Part shown: piece by piece, positions 24,378 to 35,133 of the stretch
Layout of the letters: the number at the start of each line of letters is the position of its first letter
How positions within the stretch are numbered: the stretch's first letter is position 1
Origin: Alternaria dauci
Taxonomy: Eukaryota > Ascomycota > Dothideomycetes > Pleosporales > Pleosporaceae
Assembly: GCF_042100115.1 (NCBI RefSeq)
Contig: NC_091281.1
Location: forward strand, 1,550,001 to 1,614,000
Reading direction: 5' to 3'
DNA length: 64,000 nt
Notes under the pieces: generated by a model
Seen by the model: only the letters and a program-made list of their open reading frames with translations
Databases searched by the model: none
What the model was told of the DNA's origin: nothing
Program-made: the position numbers and the translations under genes

Positions 24378-25860
24378 GGTCATATCACAAAAGTTGTAGA
24401 ATTCAGACATAGCGGGAAGTGCTTTGGTACAGCACTAACGACGTGTATTATATTACTTCACCTGGGCGTCTACGGGTGTTTTACATGACGCCCAAGGGCA
24501 AGTGACAATAACCATGACATGTACAAAAGCTGCCGATGCTTACCGCCATCGCCTAAACTGTTACGTGATGCCAATGTTCCTCAGAACCACGTTCGTCCTT
24601 CAAGGGCGTTCATCAAGATACACACATGGCATCATGTTCCACAAAATGAGGTTACGCAGGAGTTTGCTATACCGTCCATGATTTTGAGCTCTGGATTCTT
24701 GATAGAAGGCTCCGCGAGCCCAGGCACGGTTCACGGCACACTCACGTGTTGTGTGGACATGCGATCCAAAACCACGTCCAGAGTCCAATAAGTCCACTTA
24801 TAGCTGCTGCAGGTGAAACGTCGATGAACACGATACTTTTTTCTGTGGCTTGTCTGGCTGCAAACTGATGATTGAAGGAGTTTCTAGAAGCATGCGAAAC
24901 GGGGGCTTGACCAGGCATCGCCATCCTTGCACCGCAGCATTAGCTCCCGTTGCCTAATCACTAGTCAGGTCCCCTTTCTCGGTGTCGCTGCAACATGCTG
25001 GTTGCGTCCAAGAAGATATCGCGAGGGTATACGACGCCTATGGATGACGGAATCTCTCCAGGGCTGCAATGTTGGAACGTCGGGTAGCTCTGCAGCGGGG
25101 TAGCAAGATCTGTCGTCCAGTCGTTGCCAGCTCCCGCTGACGTATTCAAACATGACGTGCCGGTATGCGATTGGCTACGAGGGTCATTCCCGGCATTGAG
25201 GCACCCATGTCATGTCTAAATGTCGTGGTTAGTGTGTGTGCAGATGACTTTGGACGCGCCGACACGGCCTCGGGGTGCAGTGCGAGGGACAAGAGGGTAT
25301 TTCGCACATGGAGACACGTGGAAAGCGCCGTGATGATGGCAAAGGAACGTCTCTGGGCGTGTTGTTGGCGTTGGTCGATGGCGTCAGGGTGCAGAATCGG
25401 TGTGCCTTTGTTCCCATCCCATGTGGCCTCGGCGCAAAGGCCCCTGACGCCAACTGGCAGCATCCCGCTAATATGGCTGACTTTAGCCTCGCCTGCTCTC
25501 CTGTCCGTGTCCACAATTTGTCGTCGACGACACTGGCACGTCCTTGACTGCCTCTTCTTCATCCGTTGTTGCTGCTGCCTCGGGATGTTCGCTCGTCCTG
25601 TTGTCTCCAGAACCGTGCTATCCCACCTTATGTCGCTCTTTTAGCTACCTGCCAACAGCGTTTCTTTGTAATATTACCTTATAATCGTCCTGCGTCACCG
25701 AACGGCCTCTGCGCGAGACTGTGCAAACACGCGTTCCTTTGCCCCGAGCACTGACTTCAACCTCAGCGGAAGTTTGGTCGCATCACCGACGCGCGAAGCA
25801 TCAGAGACGGAAAAAGAAGAGTTGCAGCCCGTCGAGCTGTACAGCGTGGGAAGCCCTTGA
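24378..25860. other. Intergenic: upstream region of the 2,495-residue protein gene
   Basis: About 1.5 kb. Open frames on both strands are short, overlap each other and lack recognisable motifs. The last ~300 bp are C/T-rich and probably hold the promoter and leader of the downstream gene. An in-frame TGA sits immediately before its ATG. Confidence 0.5.
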
Positions 25861-28800
25861 ATGCAAGCTCGACGGTCCTTCTCGTCCTCGCAGCATCCGC
25901 CCTCATCACCTCCCCTTGTTCCCGGGCACTTTGGTGAAGCGACGACTCCGCCCGAGGCGCGTGAAGTAGTCTCTCCCACCTGGACGGCCCCTTCGCCGGC
26001 TCGCACTCTCGGATACTCGAGTCCAGAGCTCCCTTCTCTCCCGTCCTTCTCCGTCCTTGGAAACAACCCGCGTACTCCGCCCAACGCTGCGAGGCACGAC
26101 AGAACCGACACGTCCTACTATACCGCCAGCTGGGGCAGTCCGTACAGACACCCTCCTCCAGTCTTTAATCCTTCGCGTCAGGTTTCGACAAACTTCGGAA
26201 GCGACGACTTTGAAGAAGAGGCTTCTGGGCTGCAGTTTGGCCTTGGGCATCTACTCCCGTCTCGACTCGAGCCTCAGGAAGAGTCGCCGAATCAATTCAA
26301 TCTCGAGCATCTCATACCTCGTTTGGAACGGAACGCGTCGCCAAACCGCTTCACGCTTGAACACCTAATCCGATCTCGACTGCCAGATCTCGTAACACCG
26401 ACCAAAGAAGCGCGAGCTTCCGGCACTACTCCCCGAGCGTCCGACACCAACCCAACTTCGCAAGAGTGGGTTGAACGATTCCTAGAAGAGCGTTGGAACC
26501 GCGAGACAAACGACTGGCGGGATAATAACAGCGACACAGAAGGATCGGGTGGAGAATCGGATCTGCCAATTGCTCCTCCGCCGAAAAGGGGACACAAACA
26601 GAGGAACAACAACAAGACCCTGAACCAGCAGGACTTTTGGCGGCACTTTAGCAAGGAAGAAAAAGAAGCAGTCGGCAAAATGATGGCCTCCAAGTATGCG
26701 GATGCTGAGCCGTCCCCGGCCAGGCAGAACTCGGCATCCGGTCCCAGTACCGCACAGCAGATGAACGGACACAGTGCACAGGCAGAGAAGACGCCAGTAC
26801 CGACACCTACGAAAGCAGCTAAGCCGGTAGATGAAACTCCCAGCAAGCTGGCGAACAACGATGCATCCCAGGCAAGCCAGGATCTGTCCAACAAGCCACT
26901 ACCCAACCCTCCAAGCGAGTCATTTCTGGCTCCTCCAGGCGCAGCGCCTGCGCAGCCTCGGATGCGCAAGAAGGTCATCGTCAAAGGCAAGGGCTGTATC
27001 ATCTCGATACCACGCGATATCCCTAGAGGCAACCCTGGGTTCCCTCCGAAGCCGATGAGTGCAGAGGCTGTGAATGCAAAGCTCCGACAGCTTGAGCAAC
27101 AGGGTTACGACATTCGTGGCTTCAGTACTGGAGGTCTAGAGACGCACAACCGAGCCATCTGGCCGGCAGAGGCCGATGTCCAGGCAGAACGTGACAATGC
27201 GGGTAGACGATACACCGTCCGTGTATCGAAGGAGTCTGAATGGAAGGACTACCAGAACTCTCTGCTCGAGGCCAAGTTGGCCGCACTCGGTGTCAGCACT
27301 GGTGGCGAGGAAGACATTCTTCTTCCCTTGTCACGACAAACATCATCACAGCAGCACCCTGGGCAGGGTTTCACTCCACCGATACCTACATCCTCAGCTG
27401 GCAGTCTTCGCATGGCCAGACACGGCAGCATTGCAGGTGGCGCCTTCCCGTTCGGACCTTCACCTGGACACATGTCTCGGCAGTCGGTTGCGTCTCCAGC
27501 ATTTGGAGGTCCACGTCCCGGTATGCACATGCATCGTCACTCGACTTTTGGATCGCCTGCCAACTTTGTTCCATCGCATGGCTATTCACCTTCGGGCACG
27601 TGGTCGCCTGCTGGATACTTCAACCCACAAGACGGACGTAGCGGCTCCCCTGCTCTTGCATCTTTGAGCAGGCCTGATCTTTCTGGCATCATCTCGCCGC
27701 ACTCTCCATTCGGCATGAGACCCCACCAGCAGTTTCCCATTACGCCGACGCAGAGGGACGACTTCCAATTGCAGATGCAACTGCAGCAGCAGCAGTTACA
27801 GAACCAGCTTCTACAACAGCAGCAACAGCAGCACCAGCACCAGCACCAGCAACAAGTCCTTGGACTGCGACCGAACTCCACACTGGCTGAGGTACCTGAA
27901 GATGAAGACGAGGAAGATGAAGTCCCGGCGATGAAGCATGCCACTAAATCCGCACCGGAGATTGCTGTCCCGACTCCTCGCGGTCATCGTCATAACATTA
28001 GCGAGAACCTTGAACGCGAGGCGGCGAATGAGGAGTATCACTTGGAAGAAGCTATCGACAAGCAATTTGCGGAAGGAGGAGATTTCAGTACTGAGCCAGA
28101 GACCAACGTATCCTACAAGCCTTCTAATGCTGTGGCTAACCCTACGTGGGAGGATTCGCGAACGATCTTGCACCAGCCTCAACCGCACAGCAGAGCGCAC
28201 TCGCTCGCCAAGTCTCAGAAGCCTGTCTCCTTCTCGTTCCCTGCCCAGCAGAACCCCCGCTCAGAGAGCGACGGTGCACAAACGAACGTCTCGGAGAACA
28301 CCAACCCCAGCCTGGAAGATGGAGAAGTCCGCAATCCGGCACAGGACGCCACGCAGCACTCACAAGCCTCGTCCCAAGTCAACAACTCCTGGAAAGACAA
28401 CAAATTTGCCTTCAGCAAGCCTACATCGGCAGTCCACAGCAAACATGCTTCGCGCTCGTCTATCTCGAAGCTCAATGTCGAAGCCAAAGAGTTCAAGTTC
28501 AACCCTGCAGCGTCTTTTAGCCCAGGCTCTTTCTCTACAGGCTTCAGTTTCGCACCTGCTGTCAAGCCCCCTACGGCTGCCGCCCCTGCTGCTGTACCTG
28601 CTGCTGTACCTGCTGCTGTCCCAGCCAACAACAAGCCTAGCATCGATGGATTGGCGAACTTCAACGTGTCAGCTCCTGCCTTCAAACCCGATGCACCAGT
28701 GTTCAAACCTGATGCACCGGCATTCAAGCCTGTGGCTGAAGTTCCTGCGTTCAAGCCTGCTGCAGATAACTCTCCATTCCCATCTGGCGGCTTCAACTTC

Positions 28801-31800
28801 TCAAGCCCACCGGCCTTCAAGCCAGAAGCGCCTGCATTCAACCCCGGTGTGTCGACATTCAACCCTAACAAGCCGGACCCCGCTCCAACAAGCTTCTCCT
28901 CGAAGATCTTTGGAGACGTCAATCTGTCCCAGAGCGACATCGTCAAGCCAGCTACACGTTCCAAGGCGGTCCCAATTATCCGCCCCGACAACACGCGCTC
29001 GCAGACGCCTGAGACGGAAGGCCGTGAGGACCACGAGGATGAGGCTGGTCGACCTAAGCAAGCTGACGGTCGCGAAAAGAGAGTCCGACGTGATCGCGCT
29101 GATGGTGATGACGTACCCAAGTTCGCTCTTCAGCCTGTGCTTGCATCGCAGCCTTTGGCCGAAATTAGACAGCCCAATGCTGCCAAGCAGGAACCTCAAG
29201 TTGAACGAAAGGAAGCTTCGCAAGACAAGGAGAACCTGTCGCCTGCACGTAAGCAGACCAAACCTCAATCAAAGAGCCCAGAGCCTCTGTCACAGGCGAA
29301 GCAAGAGATCGTCATGGCACCTATTTCACCAGCTCCACCCGCTCCAGAGAGCGATAAAGGCGCAGACGACGATACGCCTCACGCAAGCGACGTACCGACA
29401 CCTACTACGGAGGAACCTGAGCCATTGGGCAAGAAGCATTCTCACAAGAGCACTCTATCGGCCAACGCTAAACCGTTCGAGTTCAAGCCTCAATTCAACA
29501 GTGCCGGCTACGACTTCGGCTTCCATGTTACGAAGCCATCTCAGGTCGAAGACCCAGAGAAGGCTCAAGTATCTCCACCAAGTTACGTCAGCAGAAGTCC
29601 GGCTACCACGTATAGGCCTAGCGACGACGGCTCGTTCAAGACTGCCATGGAATCTGGCAGGCACAGGGCTTACCCTGAGAGCGAAAGTGCAGAGTTTGAA
29701 AACCTTGGCGATGCTTCCTTCAACGATATTGATGCTGTTATGAAGCACATGGATGGTGAAGGGTCCGACTTTGGCGTTGAGCGTGATGAGACTTCCTGGG
29801 ATCAGTCCTCGCCCCAGAGGACACCGAATGTGTTTGAGCGCAACGACCTGCAGCCCAACTTCAAGATGCGCAGCGACGCGCCTAGTCCCAGCCCCCGCCG
29901 TGGTTTCTTCCCTGGACGGCCCATGCAGGGCTCTGCAACATCAGTGCAAGATCCATTTGATGATGAGCGGGCTGCGCTGCCATTTGACTCGCCTGTGCGC
30001 CGCCTGAACAACGCTGACGCCGGACCCATGAGTGACTGGGACGAAGGCCTCCTCACCGAGGACGAGTCCAAGGTTCAGACGCGCAGTGGCTTTTTCGACA
30101 AGCATGTTGATGACCTCATGGGTCGTCTCCTGCAGGACCGCCTTGGCCCGCTAGAGCAAAACCTGCAAGGCATCCAAGAAGCGCTTGCAATGATGTCGCA
30201 ACGTCCGGGACGCGGACGCCGCAGCATGTCCACTAGCGCACGTCTAGACAGCGATGCCGACGATGAAGACGATGATGCCGGCACCGACGTTGACTACCGC
30301 AACCGATCTCGAGGAAAGGACAGGAGGCTGGAGAAGATCCGATCCATCGTCAAGGACGCGCTTGAGATGCACCAATCACAGATCACGTCTATTCCGGTGC
30401 CTGTACCCGAGCCAATGATCCCAGAGAAGATCCGGGAGATCGTCACCGACGCGCTTGCGCAACACCAGCCATCTGTGCAACCTGCTGAACCTGTTCTTGC
30501 GGATCAGATTCGCGCCATTGTTCAGGATGCGATTGCTTCCGCGAAGCCTGCGCAAGAACAGGTCGCTGAGCCTCTCAAGCCTGAAGACATTCGCTCTATT
30601 CTCTCCGACATGCTCGCAACCCATGTTCCTCAACCCGTGGAGCCGGTCAAGACAGATGACATCCGATCCATTGTGTTGGAAGCGTTCGAGACGCACGCTC
30701 CTCAACCGATGCCACCTCCAGTGCCTGAGCAAATCTGGCCTGACGATCTGAAAGCCATCGTTACGGAAGCTCTCGCGTCGCACCAGCCAGCCTTGGAACA
30801 GGTGCAAGCGGAGAACATTCGTTCCATTGTCGCCGAAGCATTCGCATCTCACCAGCCTCCAGCTCCTGCTGCGCCAACTGTCGACATCGCTCAGCCAGAC
30901 ATGATCCGCTCCATCGTCGCTGAGGCCTTGGCGAACCAGAAGCCTGCCACTCTTGAGGCTCCTGTCGACATTCCACAGCCACAGTTTGATATGTCCGAAC
31001 TCTACCAGATCATCGGTAGCCTCAAGGCCTCAATTGCGCAGACTACTAGCCACCATCTCCAGGCTGAAGATGTTCGTGAGCTTGTTGATGAGGCTCTGAG
31101 CCGTCACAGTATGGAGGTCGCCCAGCGTGAGGAATCCAAAGCTGTCCAGGAGAGGGATGCCCGCATCACCGACCTTGAAGAAATGCTCAAGGAAGCCACG
31201 CTCCGATTCAACGATGAAGCTGAAGCCCGCCAAGCTATCGAGGCCCGAGAAGCGGACTCTGCACGCCTGCTCAAGGTCACAGAGGAAGAGCTCACACTCC
31301 TCCAACAGGCTGCCAAGGACGACGAGCATAAGATTGGTACTCTGACTGAGGAGCGAGATGTTCTCCGTCGCAGTCTCGAATCCTACCAGGCCGATGCCGC
31401 TGAGATGCGCGACAGGTTATCTACTTTCGACATTGAGAACGAGCAACTCAAGCTTACAAACATTGCGCTGGAGAGCTCGGAGGAGGACCTCAAGAAGAGA
31501 CTTGATTCAGTCACCGCAGAGAATGAGGCACTTACATTCACGCTCGAGGAACACCGTCTCTCCGCCAACAAGTGGCGAGGCGACCTTCAAGACGCTCACG
31601 AAGAAAAGGAGAAGCTACGCAAGGCTATCGGAGAGGCCCGTTTCCAGGCTGAGGAGGCTGCTCGCGTGCGAGAGTCTATGCGTACCAAGCTTGAAAAGCT
31701 TCAACAAGATATGGTTGTCGCTTCACAGCAGGTCGCGTCTGAGCGTGCTCAGTTCCAGAAGCATGAAGAGGCGTCTGCAACAAAGTATGAGGTTCTCAGC

Positions 31801-33348
31801 GCACGTATCGAAGCTGAGGGTCGCACACGGGAGCGTCTGGAGAGGGAGCTTGAGCGCTTGGAAACCCAGGAACGTGAAGGCATGAGGCTGAGGATCCATC
31901 TCGAGCAAACTCAGAAGCACAACGCCAAACTGGAAGAGACAATTGAAGAGCTAAAGAGGGAGTCGATGGAGCACCAAAGAAACGCCCAACGCTACGAGCG
32001 TGACATGCGAGAGGCTAGGGAGGCTGCGCACGTTGAGATCCGCCGCACCCGCGTGCTCATGGAGGCCGATGTTGATGCAGCTAACAACCAGGTCAACATT
32101 GTTCGCCACGAGCTTGAGAGCGAGATTGCCCGTGTCCGCGCCGAGCTCGACCAGGTTCGCCTAGATGCTGATACTGCCAAAGAGAAGCACGAGCTGGATT
32201 TGGAGGCGGCTTCGGACCTCAAGAAGCAAGCTGTGGAAGAAGCAAAGGAGAACAACAGGCACAGTCTGCATGAGCAGCAGCGCACCTTTGAGCGTCAACT
32301 TGAGCACATCAAGCATGAGCATGCTCGCGCTCTTGAATTCGCGCGTGAGGACAAGGAACGTGCCGAAGCTTTCCACAACGACAAGCTCGCGTTGGCCGAC
32401 TCCAAGCTCGACCACTTCAAGGACAAGATCGCGTTACTGGAAGAGAAGCTTCAGGTTGCGAAGGAAGCCGCCAGTGCCGCTGCCGCAGCAGCAGCCAAGT
32501 CTCCTACTACTTCATCCTTCGGTGGCGGCGCAGGGGCTCAGGCGTTGCGTGAGTCTATCGGTGTTCTCCAGGAGCAGCTACAAGAGCGCGAGGGACGTAT
32601 CGAGTCTCTTGAGCGTCAGCTCGAAGAAGTTGACACCGAGGCTCCTGCTAAACTAAAGGAGCGCGACACCGAGATCAACTGGCTCCGCGAGCTACTTGGC
32701 GTACGCGTTGACGACCTGAACGACCTCATCAACGCTCTCGCCCAACCAACCTTTGACCGCGAGACCGTCCGCGATGCTGCCATCCGCATCCGCACAAACT
32801 TGCAAATGGAGCAATCCGAGAAGGAACGTCTCATCTCAGGCGGCCAACAATCGTTTCCCACCCTGAGCTCCCTCTCCAACTTTGCGTCACCTAAAGCAGT
32901 CCAGCTCGCTGCTGCCATTGGTAATTGGCGCAAGGGCCGCGGCGAAGCTACGTCTGCTCTCGCAGGCAACTCTTCAACCAAGGCTGCCGCGCGTACTCAG
33001 ACGCCTTCCCGCGCTCAACCTCATTCTGCACAATCCTTTCTCTCGGGCCTCATGACGCCGCCAACCTCCAACGCGCGCCGCGGATCTGAACTCTCAACTT
33101 CCTCTTCTTCGCAGCAGCGTCCTGCAGTCATGCGCTCAAATTCCAATAGCTCCCGTACGTCAACTGAAGCGGGGTTTCCAGCGCTCGGCAAGCAGCCGCG
33201 TACGCCTCCTCTGATGAGGAAGCAGGCGTATGATCAAGATGCTGAGACCGAACCGTTTAGTGAAAGCGGTTTCTACGACGACGAGAGTACTGTTGATGGT
33301 GAATTGACGCCTCTAGCATTGAACTTTGGACGAGAGTTGCAACGGTAG
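25861..33348 (+). CDS. Giant fungal coiled-coil protein with internal short repeats (unnamed family)
   Basis: Single exon; 2,495 residues. Parts in order: (1) a disordered N-terminus holding three copies of an F-x-L-x-H-L motif near residues 126-174; (2) a conserved-looking domain near 367-477, starting MRKKVIVKGKGCIISIPRDI and ending in a region rich in charged and aromatic residues; (3) a Pro/Ser-rich stretch, then a Gln/His-rich run near 637-667; (4) repeated A-F-K-P units near 939-1005; (5) nine or ten copies of an I-R-x-I-V-x-x-A helix repeat near 1493-1750; (6) a long coiled coil near 1750-2280 with no proline for long stretches; (7) a tail region (LRELLGVRVDDLNDLINALAQP) near 2275-2300, then a Ser-rich end. 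From memory, similar fungal proteins have been auto-labelled myosin class II heavy chain, but there is no motor domain. A structural or tethering role is a guess from the architecture. Confidence 0.85.
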   Translation: MQARRSFSSSQHPPSSPPLVPGHFGEATTPPEAREVVSPTWTAPSPARTLGYSSPELPSLPSFSVLGNNPRTPPNAARHDRTDTSYYTASWGSPYRHPPPVFNPSRQVSTNFGSDDFEEEASGLQFGLGHLLPSRLEPQEESPNQFNLEHLIPRLERNASPNRFTLEHLIRSRLPDLVTPTKEARASGTTPRASDTNPTSQEWVERFLEERWNRETNDWRDNNSDTEGSGGESDLPIAPPPKRGHKQRNNNKTLNQQDFWRHFSKEEKEAVGKMMASKYADAEPSPARQNSASGPSTAQQMNGHSAQAEKTPVPTPTKAAKPVDETPSKLANNDASQASQDLSNKPLPNPPSESFLAPPGAAPAQPRMRKKVIVKGKGCIISIPRDIPRGNPGFPPKPMSAEAVNAKLRQLEQQGYDIRGFSTGGLETHNRAIWPAEADVQAERDNAGRRYTVRVSKESEWKDYQNSLLEAKLAALGVSTGGEEDILLPLSRQTSSQQHPGQGFTPPIPTSSAGSLRMARHGSIAGGAFPFGPSPGHMSRQSVASPAFGGPRPGMHMHRHSTFGSPANFVPSHGYSPSGTWSPAGYFNPQDGRSGSPALASLSRPDLSGIISPHSPFGMRPHQQFPITPTQRDDFQLQMQLQQQQLQNQLLQQQQQQHQHQHQQQVLGLRPNSTLAEVPEDEDEEDEVPAMKHATKSAPEIAVPTPRGHRHNISENLEREAANEEYHLEEAIDKQFAEGGDFSTEPETNVSYKPSNAVANPTWEDSRTILHQPQPHSRAHSLAKSQKPVSFSFPAQQNPRSESDGAQTNVSENTNPSLEDGEVRNPAQDATQHSQASSQVNNSWKDNKFAFSKPTSAVHSKHASRSSISKLNVEAKEFKFNPAASFSPGSFSTGFSFAPAVKPPTAAAPAAVPAAVPAAVPANNKPSIDGLANFNVSAPAFKPDAPVFKPDAPAFKPVAEVPAFKPAADNSPFPSGGFNFSSPPAFKPEAPAFNPGVSTFNPNKPDPAPTSFSSKIFGDVNLSQSDIVKPATRSKAVPIIRPDNTRSQTPETEGREDHEDEAGRPKQADGREKRVRRDRADGDDVPKFALQPVLASQPLAEIRQPNAAKQEPQVERKEASQDKENLSPARKQTKPQSKSPEPLSQAKQEIVMAPISPAPPAPESDKGADDDTPHASDVPTPTTEEPEPLGKKHSHKSTLSANAKPFEFKPQFNSAGYDFGFHVTKPSQVEDPEKAQVSPPSYVSRSPATTYRPSDDGSFKTAMESGRHRAYPESESAEFENLGDASFNDIDAVMKHMDGEGSDFGVERDETSWDQSSPQRTPNVFERNDLQPNFKMRSDAPSPSPRRGFFPGRPMQGSATSVQDPFDDERAALPFDSPVRRLNNADAGPMSDWDEGLLTEDESKVQTRSGFFDKHVDDLMGRLLQDRLGPLEQNLQGIQEALAMMSQRPGRGRRSMSTSARLDSDADDEDDDAGTDVDYRNRSRGKDRRLEKIRSIVKDALEMHQSQITSIPVPVPEPMIPEKIREIVTDALAQHQPSVQPAEPVLADQIRAIVQDAIASAKPAQEQVAEPLKPEDIRSILSDMLATHVPQPVEPVKTDDIRSIVLEAFETHAPQPMPPPVPEQIWPDDLKAIVTEALASHQPALEQVQAENIRSIVAEAFASHQPPAPAAPTVDIAQPDMIRSIVAEALANQKPATLEAPVDIPQPQFDMSELYQIIGSLKASIAQTTSHHLQAEDVRELVDEALSRHSMEVAQREESKAVQERDARITDLEEMLKEATLRFNDEAEARQAIEAREADSARLLKVTEEELTLLQQAAKDDEHKIGTLTEERDVLRRSLESYQADAAEMRDRLSTFDIENEQLKLTNIALESSEEDLKKRLDSVTAENEALTFTLEEHRLSANKWRGDLQDAHEEKEKLRKAIGEARFQAEEAARVRESMRTKLEKLQQDMVVASQQVASERAQFQKHEEASATKYEVLSARIEAEGRTRERLERELERLETQEREGMRLRIHLEQTQKHNAKLEETIEELKRESMEHQRNAQRYERDMREAREAAHVEIRRTRVLMEADVDAANNQVNIVRHELESEIARVRAELDQVRLDADTAKEKHELDLEAASDLKKQAVEEAKENNRHSLHEQQRTFERQLEHIKHEHARALEFAREDKERAEAFHNDKLALADSKLDHFKDKIALLEEKLQVAKEAASAAAAAAAKSPTTSSFGGGAGAQALRESIGVLQEQLQEREGRIESLERQLEEVDTEAPAKLKERDTEINWLRELLGVRVDDLNDLINALAQPTFDRETVRDAAIRIRTNLQMEQSEKERLISGGQQSFPTLSSLSNFASPKAVQLAAAIGNWRKGRGEATSALAGNSSTKAAARTQTPSRAQPHSAQSFLSGLMTPPTSNARRGSELSTSSSSQQRPAVMRSNSNSSRTSTEAGFPALGKQPRTPPLMRKQAYDQDAETEPFSESGFYDDESTVDGELTPLALNFGRELQR
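30331..31113 (+). repeat. Coding tandem repeat: I-R-x-I-V-x-x-A-(L/F)-x-x-H-Q units
   Basis: Within the 2,495-residue protein, about nine clear units and one divergent unit recur every 24-32 codons. Examples are IRSIVKDALEMHQ, IREIVTDALAQHQ, IRAIVQDAIASAK, IRSILSDMLATHV, IRSIVLEAFETHA, LKAIVTEALASHQ, IRSIVAEAFASHQ, IRSIVAEALANQK and VRELVDEALSRHS. Units are separated by Pro/Glu-rich linkers (such as QPVEP), so each is probably a short amphipathic helix. Confidence 0.85.
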
Positions 33349-34043
33349 AAATCTCCGCCCTATCGAAACCGAAAACCTTTTCCTTTGTTTAACCGTTTCT
33401 TTTTTGTATTGATTTAGCTCGTATGAGCGTTCCTGTCTTTGACTACGGTTCTGGTTTTTTTTTCTTTTGGTTGGTGTTGTCACCTTGGTACCTAATGCTT
33501 GCTGCTTTGCTCGCGACCTGTCTTTTGGATTGGAACATATACCCCCGCAAGACCGCATTTTCTCACTTTACACCAAATTGTATACAACATGTCTCCTTGG
33601 TTATATTTAGTTTCCTTATGTACGGGATGACTGGGAAAGTTGGGATGGACAGGGAGGAGGAGAGATCTAGAAAATAGCTTATCAAATTGTTAATCTACTA
33701 CTTTCTTTGACGTACGAGGTGTGCTCCCGTGGGCGCGCGAACTAGCATACGGTAGTCTTGATACCCAGATGCATACCTACAAGATATAATATATCACGTT
33801 TTACATGAACTGTATTGATCGCCCAAACACGGATCTTGACTGATACTGAGTGACGTCACTTGGTTGAATGCGCACGAGAAGAGGCACGTCCAGCTCTGGT
33901 CCGCTCTGCTGATGCATACCAAAGCGTAAATCTCGTGTTTGTAGAACGGATGGGGATCAGATCATAGGTGTTTCGAAGGTGTTGCGTGCCTTCGCAGTAT
34001 GCTTGTAGGTAATAGCAGGCTAGTTATCTGCGCAGAGAAAGCT
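33349..34043. other. Intergenic: 3' UTR of the giant protein gene and unique flank
   Basis: Normal base composition, with a T-run near 33457 that fits a 3' UTR. Nothing else is supported up to the AT-rich block. Confidence 0.5.
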
Positions 34044-34058
34044 ATGAACTAATTTCTA
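34044..34058. repeat. 15-bp direct repeat, left copy bounding the AT-rich block
   Basis: ATGAACTAATTTCTA occurs here and again, identically, at the far edge of the AT-rich/retroelement block near 42465. It may be a target duplication of an older insertion or the product of recombination. Confidence 0.6.
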
Positions 34059-34296
34059 CCCCCCGGGGCCTTAGGGATGGGGCCTACAGTGTCATCTCAT
34101 ATTGCGTTGCCAAGAAATTTTGAAACTAAGCCTGAACTGTCCTAGCGTATTCAGAAGTCTCTTTTTGCCTATAACACCTCTCCGTCCATCCCCCACATCA
34201 CGCCCTACACCGCCTCAACATCCCCACTATCACGATCACTGCTAATACTACCTAGAGATTAAGCAGAAGCTCTATCGCATTACAGTAATCATAGTA

Positions 34297-34347
34297 ATTA
34301 TAGTTATAGTTATAGTTATAGTTATAGTTATAATTATAATTATAATT
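34297..34347. repeat. Simple repeat (TATAGT)n / (TATAAT)n
   Basis: About eight consecutive hexamer-like units, first TATAGT then TATAAT variants, inside the AT-rich flank. Confidence 0.85.
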
Positions 34348-34649
34348 CCCTTTAAGCGGCTACGAAGCCTATATATTAGTAGTAGTACCCTTATATATTA
34401 CTACTATAGCTACTGCAGCTATTAAAGCTATTATAGCTATCGCACTATACTTATTACTATTATATACCTAAATCCTATTACGTTATATCTTAAGCCTTCT
34501 ATATTATTAAATTAATTATCTACTACTTATACCTATCTTAGCTCCTTAATAATATCTATAATATATAGTAGCTAGTCCTTAAAGCCCCTATTATAGACCT
34601 TGTCTAAGTACCTATACTACTTATTAGTTATTATAGAACTAGTAACCTA

Positions 34650-34654
34650 TATAT
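34650..34654. repeat. Target-site duplication TATAT (left)
   Basis: TATAT directly precedes the first TG of the left LTR; the same five bases follow the last CA of the right LTR at 41720..41724. The local DNA is AT-rich, so a chance match is possible, but the matching TGTTAC/GTAACA termini support it. Confidence 0.65.
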
Positions 34655-35130
34655 TGTTACACGGGGTTAGGCTATACTTCTCTAGGCTCGGTCCGTACTA
34701 AGGCGAGGTAGACTAAAGCGGTAGTCCGTGAGGTATCGTATGGAATGATCAGGTGGAAAAGAGTTATCGTTGTAACCAAAGGATAAACAATACTAATTCT
34801 ATAAACGATAGAATAACTAGTTGATAATCTGTGTAAGAGATGAACTATTTGAGTTAACCACAACGAGTGTAATAATAAGATCTAACACATTCTTATACCC
34901 ATTGCTATAGGTCCTGTCCTCCTTACCCTCCCTTCCAAGAGGGAGGCCTAGGAGGGCCGTGACCTCCTAATCCTCACTGGCCTCCCAGAGGCCAGGTCTT
35001 GGCGGGATGCCATTCCTTTCACGTGATCTGGGCCCCGCCCTAGATCCACTTTCGTCCATCGTGTCCGCCCGATAGTCTTCCTTCATACGACCTGCATGAA
35101 AGGGAAGCAATTCCTTGTTACCTTGTAACA
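34655..35130 (-). repeat. 3' LTR (left end), 476 bp
   Basis: Begins TGTTACACGG and ends CCTTGTAACA on the plus strand. Positions 34763..35130 align without gaps to the right LTR; positions 34655..34762 have no counterpart there. Confidence 0.85.
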
Positions 35131-35133
35131 TTA

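Larger units (their letters stand above)
34059..34654. other. AT-rich flank, left side (older RIP-type sequence)
   Basis: The first ~170 bp have ordinary composition. From about 34240 the sequence becomes very AT-rich, with runs of TATAGT, ATTATAA and TACTA-like words and no open frames. This is the usual look of repeat DNA mutated by RIP. The retroelement is inserted in this DNA, so the AT-rich sequence is older than that insertion. No recognisable coding remnant. Confidence 0.65.

Noticed and set aside
27938..29743. 601-codon plus-strand frame inside the 2,495-residue gene
   Set aside because: Alternative-frame shadow of a long GC-rich, low-complexity coding region: Ser/Arg/Leu-rich with no motif.
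25861..33348. Label as myosin heavy chain
   Set aside because: Only a coiled coil is shared; there is no motor domain, P-loop or IQ motif.
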